DNA of 64,000 nt from the NCBI GenBank assembly GCA_948567375.1, contig OX419760.1, positions 53,258,001 to 53,322,000 on the forward strand, given 5' to 3'. This document shows positions 58,457-64,000 of this stretch, piece after piece (the stretch's first letter is position 1; each line of letters begins with the position of its first letter). The translations under genes were made by a program, and so were the position numbers. The notes under the pieces were generated by a model that made no database searches, was not told where the DNA came from, and saw only the letters and a program-made list of their open reading frames with translations. Source of the DNA: Lunularia cruciata. Lineage: Eukaryota > Streptophyta > Marchantiopsida > Lunulariales > Lunulariaceae.

Positions 58457-59119
58457 TGTTGTGCATATATACATCGCTACACAACATGCATCATTGTCAA
58501 CATCATACACTATAGAACCACAACTCACACATAAGTCATACATAGACTCTAAAGTGCCACAATAATCAGATTGTTTATCACTCTCAACTCAACTCAACTC
58601 AGATCAGTACTTGATCTATCACTCTATAAATTGCCAACAATAGGGCATTGATTACAATCAAGCCACACCCACTCAAGCATAGAGAATCTAGGTGACGCTT
58701 GCGGGCCTCTGTCCACCATAGCCAGGAACTCAAAGGCTCAACATCAAAGAAGTGAGTTCTCTAGAGCTGCACTTTGAAAGTATACCCCCTGGACTTGAGC
58801 TAGGTCTGAACCCTAATGGTCCCGCTGACAACACACTTGACGGTGCAAATGGTGCAAAGTGACGGTGGGCCCTACCGTGAAGTCAGTACCCCAAACACAA
58901 AATCTGACCATCGGAAAGTTGTCTCTGAGAAACTGTTGAAATAACTCTAACAACTATCACTGGAACTCCAGTGTCCAAGCAATCTAGATGCGACACTACA
59001 AATGATGTGACAATTGTCATGCATATATACATTACTACACAACATACATCGTTGTCAACATCATACACTATAGAAGCACAACTCACACATAAGTCATACA
59101 TAGACTCTAAAGTGCCACA
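58457..59119 (-). repeat. Terminal repeat (LTR) of B3, with 105-bp direct repeats at both ends
   Basis: 58457-58561 and 59015-59119 are the same direct repeat as in B2. The 450-bp core matches 5791-6242. The inner edge is followed by the G-rich tract on the minus strand (59120-59132). Confidence 0.6.
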
Positions 59120-59288
59120 ATCGCCCCCCTAGCTGGCGGTTAGGTCCCTCTAACTCCAAATAGCCATCTACTCTAAGTATATGGTATACCCTATAATGGG
59201 CAAAGATCAGGATGCTAGGTGCTATGGAGCCCCATCGTTAGTCACCTGTGTGCAATCTATACCATATAAAGAATGAACTAGCTATAGG

Positions 59289-61160
59289 TCAAATACATCT
59301 AGGACATAACCACTGTCCTTGAGGAACCACCGTGAGGGGAAGAGTCATACATGCCATATGCTCTCTTCTCGAACAGCTATCACACACTAACAAAGTAGCA
59401 GCTCCACCAGAAGAGCCACATAACATACACCTCAAGCCTGCACGTACAAGTGCCAAGCTTGGGTCCATAGTACCATCAATGTTTGGGAGGTGGCATGGCG
59501 CACAATTGCGCACATGATCCTTCCAAACAACACCATCACGTCCTTCCAACACAAGGACTCCAGATGGAAAAACCTCATGCACTCTCAAGATAGTGCGGTC
59601 TGTCAAAACATCAAGTGTCATTGGTGCTGTCTACTGTAGATATACATAGTCACCTGGATGAAATCAACGGATTGAGGGTCTTTAACCTCCTCCTTGAATG
59701 GTAGCATAGCATAAAGTATCTCTATACTGAGTAATTGCCAAGTTCTCAAAGACCATTGGCATCACTCTTTGAAAGATCTCTGCCCGCTAAGAACATGCGC
59801 TCATCCATACATTAGGGTCATCCAAGTCCAAAACTACAGTAGCATCTTGATGAATGGCTGCAGGTAAATCTGGATCTCGTCCATATAGTAGAAAGTACGG
59901 AGAGAAGGATGCTAAGGAGGCTTGCCGGCTGAACCGATAGCCCATGGCCTGTGAGCTGGCCTGTCTCTAACTCAGGATGAACCTTTGATGGCTATTATGG
60001 TACCGCACCATGGACTAAGAAGGCAAGGAACCCCAACTCCATCATACTCCTCCAAGGCTAACACTCCAAGACTCAAGACATTGCTCACTAGAGAACTCAA
60101 TGAGAGAGAGATAGTTGCAAATGAAAGGATGATGAGTACCTCCTCACCCCTTGTTTATATACTTGTGAAATAGTTATGTACCAAAGTTACTTATTACCAT
60201 AGTAACTCAAGTTACTAGACTAAAAGTCAATTAAAGTCAAAAAGTAGAAAGGAATATCTATTCACATGGGCATATTCCCTTAAGCATGTGGTCTTATCTT
60301 GACCCAACCACTAAGTCAAGGATTCCTTCACATGGGCTATCCTTGGACTAAAGAAGAATCCAAAACAAAAAGGCTTGTGGGCCCAAGAGTTCTCAACTCT
60401 TTCCTCAAAGCCAAACACCTAGGAATAATACAAAGTCAACACACTAAAATCCAAAATAGTGGTGCTCATCTTTTCTACTTCCTCTAAAGTAAGGTCTTCT
60501 CTATCTTAGCTATGACTAACTCTAGCTAACCATGACTAATATAGAACCATCCTTTATCTCTATATAAATAATATCTCTAAAGTACTTGTGATACCAAGCT
60601 AAATATCACAATACCACACACATGCACAAATGGGTGTTACAGGCCAACCAAGGTAACTGGAGATCCCAATCTCCCAAGTGGCCTCTCTACAAACTATACT
60701 TTTGCAATCCTCTCTTCACCGTCTGAACCACTCTCTCTGCTAAGCCATCTACCTCAGGGTGATCTTGGGAGGTAGTACGGTGATCAATCAAAGCCTTGTC
60801 ACACAAGACCTAAAACTCTCCCTAGAACTTTGTACCCTGATCAGTCAAAACCTCAGTTGGTGCACCAAAATGACTAAGAACTCGATCCAAGAACTGGTAA
60901 GTTGTCCCTTCACTAGACTTGTTAGGAAGTGTTACCAACTCAATCCACTTGGAGAAGTGCTCCACCATCACCAAAACATACTGATGATGTCTCACAGCCA
61001 GCGGTAAAGGTCTAGCAAAGTCCAAACTCCAATGGTAACCCAATCCCATGATAGGTAATGGGTTGATTTGTGGCATAGGAGCATTGAATGATACTCTAAC
61101 TCAATCACAAACCACACATCTGGCAACAAACTGCTATACCTCGGTCTGCATATCGTGCCA
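59289..61160 (-). pseudogene. Family B integrase with C-terminal PHD finger (B3), split by a solo C LTR
   Basis: Integrase core at 61076-60822 (GLGYHWSLDFARPLPL, VLTDQGTKF), catalytic Glu region near 60740, then interruption by C5 at a LAMGY motif, resuming at 59945. The C-terminal 110 residues (59289-59621) hold the linker and the PHD finger: CMLC, VCDSC, HMACMTLPL, CPRC. The Trp before the PHD His is replaced by Glu (REHMAC). The zinc ligands are kept, but the frame upstream is broken repeatedly. Confidence 0.78.
59950..60641 (-). mobile_element. Solo LTR of family C (C5)
   Basis: 692 bp, flanked by ggcc (59946-59949 and 60642-60645). The uninterrupted target catggccaaccaaggtaact is present in B2 near 7171-7190 and in B1 near 5271. 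Confidence 0.93.
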
Positions 61161-62864
61161 TCAATAATGACTCAAGAGTAAGCTATATGTATGCTTTACT
61201 CCAAAATGTCCTAGCTCCTCATGAGCATGACGGACCAATAGTGGTCTCTGTGCTGGAAGTGGTACTATTTGCACTCTACCATCCTCCCATACACGCAAAA
61301 GGTGTCTGCCCTCCAATCTAAACCGTCTAGCTTGCTGAGGAACATGGTCTCTCTCCTTGGCCCCAACTGTGCCACCCACAACACCAATGCAAAGATAGTC
61401 CATCACTAAGACATCATCATGAATGTCTTGCTGAACTGTACCAATATCTTCACTCTCTAGATTTGTGACCTCAATAACTCCTCCTGTATGCGCTAAGGGA
61501 GATAACACCAAAGCCTCTAAAAATAAACATAGAAAGGCCGATGCATGCCAACTTGGCACCATCTCCTCATCCGTCTCACCATGCCAACGTGCTCCGGTCT
61601 GATCCTGCTGGCTGAGACATGGGTTTCTACTCAACCCATCTGTATCATGGTTCACCACTCTAGGTCTATGAACAACCGTGAAATCATACTCTTGTAAAAT
61701 CAGAGCCCATTGTGCAAGCTTCCCTGAAAGCTTGTCGGACTTCATCAACCACTTCAGTGGCTGATGATCAGTGATGAGAGTGAAGGGGTTACCAAATAGG
61801 TAACATCGGAAATGTGCTATTGGCCAAATTGCTACCAAGCACTCTCCCTCATATGAACTATACTTTGCCTCCGCTGAATTGTTAGAGTGACTAGCATAGG
61901 CCACCACAAACTCCTTCCCCTCATCATCATGCTGGGTGAGCACCACTCCAAGCCTCAACATACTCCATTCAGTATGAACCCGAAATGTTTGTCCCTTGAT
62001 CAGTCTCCTCAAAATAGGGGCAGATGTCAACCTCTCCTTGAGCTCTACAAAAGCTCTCTCCTACTCATCTCCCCAACACCACTCTTGTGTAATCTTGGTC
62101 AGCTTCATCAAGGCCTTGGCAATGGTACTAAATCCTCTAACATAGTAGCGATAGAAGTTTGCCAACCCAAGGAATGCTCACACTCTGCTCACATCTGTAG
62201 GCCAAGGAATACGTGCAATAGCCTTGACCTTGGTCTGCTAAACACTAAGTCCTCCGGGGTAGATAGTGTGACCCAAATACTCAACCTGCTCATGGAAGAA
62301 CCTACACTTCCCAAGATGTAATTTGACTCCATGAGATCTCAACCTCTCAAACACCTCCAACAACTGTCTCTCATGCTCTTCCACAATAGTGCTATAGACC
62401 AAAATGTCATCAATATAGCACCAAGCAAAATCCAATCTAACTAGGATCCTATCTATGATCCTCTGGAACTCAGTAGGAGCGTTCTTCAACTCAAATGGTA
62501 AGAACCTCCAGTGATATAACACATCCTTGCCGTGAGGATCAATAGCCCAGAATGTTGTCTTGGACTTATCCTCCTCCCTAATCGTCAACTGATGATATCC
62601 CGCTCGAAGATCCAAAGTACTGAAGACCTTTGCATGCCCAATCACATCAAAAATCTCCTCCGGAGGAGGCATGGCATACCAATCAGCCTTGGTCTGTTGG
62701 TTGATAGGACAGTAATCTCCACACATCCGCCTATCTGTGTAGTTGCCATGCATATCCTTCTTGGTTGGCATCACTGTCGCTGATGCATACTCTCCATGTG
62801 AAATCTCCACCAAACTAGCCTCAAAAAGGTCACTACTCCGGCTCTGAATCAATGTCCTCTCCAT
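61161..62864 (-). pseudogene. Family B reverse transcriptase and RNase H (B3)
   Basis: RT at 62864-62238: MHGNYTDRRMCGDYCPINQQ, TLDLRAGYHQLTIREEDKSK, the palm WCYIDDILVYST with catalytic YIDD, GHTIYPGGLSV. A short decayed thumb region follows near 62030-62230. RNase H then runs from 62030: VLTQHDDEGKEFVVAYASHS, SYEGECLVAIW, LITDHQPLKWL, VVHRPRVVNHDTDGLSR. The frame runs on to the integrase zinc region HAHEELGHFGVK near 61190. Only a few stops are present, so this is the best family B pol here. Confidence 0.85.
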
Positions 62865-64000
62865 CTCACTATATCAAAAAGGACATCAAAAAATTGATGT
62901 ATCGCTTGTCAGCTCAATCCGTATACCAAGTCCTTTCTGAGCACCTAAATCCTTCAAACTGAAAGCAAAACAACTCGTGTGGCTCCTCAAGAACCTCCGT
63001 CTTTCCTCTCCAGTAAGCTTGGGTCCAAGATCTGGCTCCAAAGTATCCTCTGTAACTGTAGTAGCAATAGAAGACATACTGACTGATTGCTACATTGGGG
63101 CCTTGGGAGCAACAGTGTCATGCTCCCAACCACTAGAGGTCCCTACCTCTATGTGAAAAACTCCCTCCACTCTAGCTACAAGCTCCACACGTCCTCTAGC
63201 TGCATCCCAAGTGGACCAAGGGTGTAATCCAAGTAGCCCACGTCACCTAGATGGACTCCAAGTAGACCACTCTCCCTAGTAGCTACTAGATGTGTCCCAA
63301 GAATACCATGTCCACTCAGTCCATCGCCCTCAGCATGTGCCTGAATTGTCTTGATAGGCATAGGGCTCACGAGTGTCCGAGTGGTGATGCCTAACAAGCG
63401 CATCCTATGCTCTGCCAAGCCAATGCTCACAATCCAAGTCAAACAATTTAGGTCCATAGCCTAACACCTGACGCCTGGATACTACTGGAACAGTGGTAAT
63501 ATTGGTGCAAAAACCCATCACCCGCTCTCTCTCATCAGCGTTGGGCTCCACCAACTGCTATTACTGTGAGTCCCAAACAAGTCCAAGTCCTCCCTCTTGA
63601 AAAGCATGAGAGCTTGGGAAACTCATGAGTGTGGGAAATGCAGCTCTAGGCTATCCAACTAGGTTCACCACTACCATAGGTGACCTATCAGCCACTACCA
63701 CTATCTAAGACAAACGCCCAACATCCAAGATATCATCAACAAGGATGTGGTCATGGCATTGAATCCCATCATAAGCGCGTTGTAGAACCTCTCTGGTAAG
63801 AGGTTTGTCCACCAAAGACGAAGACGATGAGCACGTGATCCCACTCTGGCTGCATCTAACAATATAGCAGGTCCTATCTAAGAATGGACCTGATGTGTAC
63901 TTGCCACTACTCTGGTGCAAGAATCACCCATCAAAGGAATGTTCTCTTAAAGGTAAGCTAGAGAAACGGACTGATGAACATGGAGATGTTGTAATATCCA
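62865..64000 (-). pseudogene. Family B region upstream of RT (protease or linker), decayed
   Basis: 62886-63077 reads LTGEERRRFLRSHTSCFAFS with KDLGAQKGLGIRIELTSDTS, the usual segment before RT in Ty3/gypsy pol. Further up, broken frames (63176-63457, 63705-63920) include HDHILVDDILDVGRLS and, in the next frame segment, VVVADRSPMVVVNLVG, compatible with a protease domain but without a readable D-[ST]-G. Gag must lie beyond 64000. Confidence 0.5.

Larger units (their letters stand above)
59120..64000 (-). mobile_element. Family B Ty3/gypsy retrotransposon B3 (5' part beyond the window)
   Basis: Longest copy of family B. From high to low coordinates: protease or linker region, RT, RNase H, integrase, PHD finger, 3' untranslated region, polypurine tract, terminal repeat. 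A solo C LTR (59950-60641) splits the integrase. It lacks the T insertion present in B2. Confidence 0.82.

Overview
The window looks like heterochromatic DNA from a large, repeat-rich land-plant genome. It is built almost entirely of nested, decayed Ty3/gypsy LTR retrotransposons. The primer-binding sites match plant tRNA-Glu and tRNA-Asp 3' ends, and no host gene, rRNA or tRNA gene is visible. The species cannot be named from the sequence. The bulk and nesting would suit a fern, lycophyte or gymnosperm, but that is inference.

Four kinds of element account for nearly every base. Family A has giant LTRs of about 3.77 kb (TGTGGTGCCCACA...GGGTTGTCACA). Each LTR carries a long ORF for an acidic, coiled-coil protein of about 810-855 aa. 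Copies: A1 1-2838 (+), A2 2839-4517 (-), A3 11971-13904 (+, shortened), A4 14326-18097 (+, followed by PBS, gag and part of pol), a divergent ORF copy A10 at 21781-23576 (+), A5 23577-35699 (+, interrupted), A6 36947-44772 (-, interrupted), A7 38787-43252 (-, solo LTR with 5-bp target duplication), A8 57424-58241 (-), and a diverged A' element 44773-57280 (+). Family B is a Ty3/gypsy element on the minus strand whose integrase ends in a PHD finger: B1 4522-5695, B2 5696-11970, B3 58457 to the window end. Family C has 0.69-kb LTRs, a tRNA-Glu PBS, an extra zinc-knuckle ORF upstream of gag and 4-bp target duplications: near-complete copies C1 27654-35259 and C2 48154-55875, and solo LTRs at 22547-23237, 42422-43115 and 59950-60641, all in minus orientation. 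Element T (8680-11324 and 24242-26755) has conserved ends around copy-specific tandem arrays and no visible coding capacity.

Nesting gives a relative order. Family C inserted into A, A' and B copies, so it is among the youngest. T inserted into B2 and A5. A7 inserted into A6, A1 into A2, A3 into B2, A4 into the A3 element and A5 into A10. B2 abuts the truncated pol of B1.

The item most worth follow-up is the protein-coding giant LTR of family A: the same ORF is present in both orientations, in several copies, in a divergent lineage and in a proven solo LTR. Next come the integrase-PHD fusion of family B and, in family C, the ORF0, the 4-bp duplications and a shared in-frame TGA. All coding regions except one gag-protease ORF (31597-33213) carry stops or frameshifts, so they are annotated as pseudogenes.
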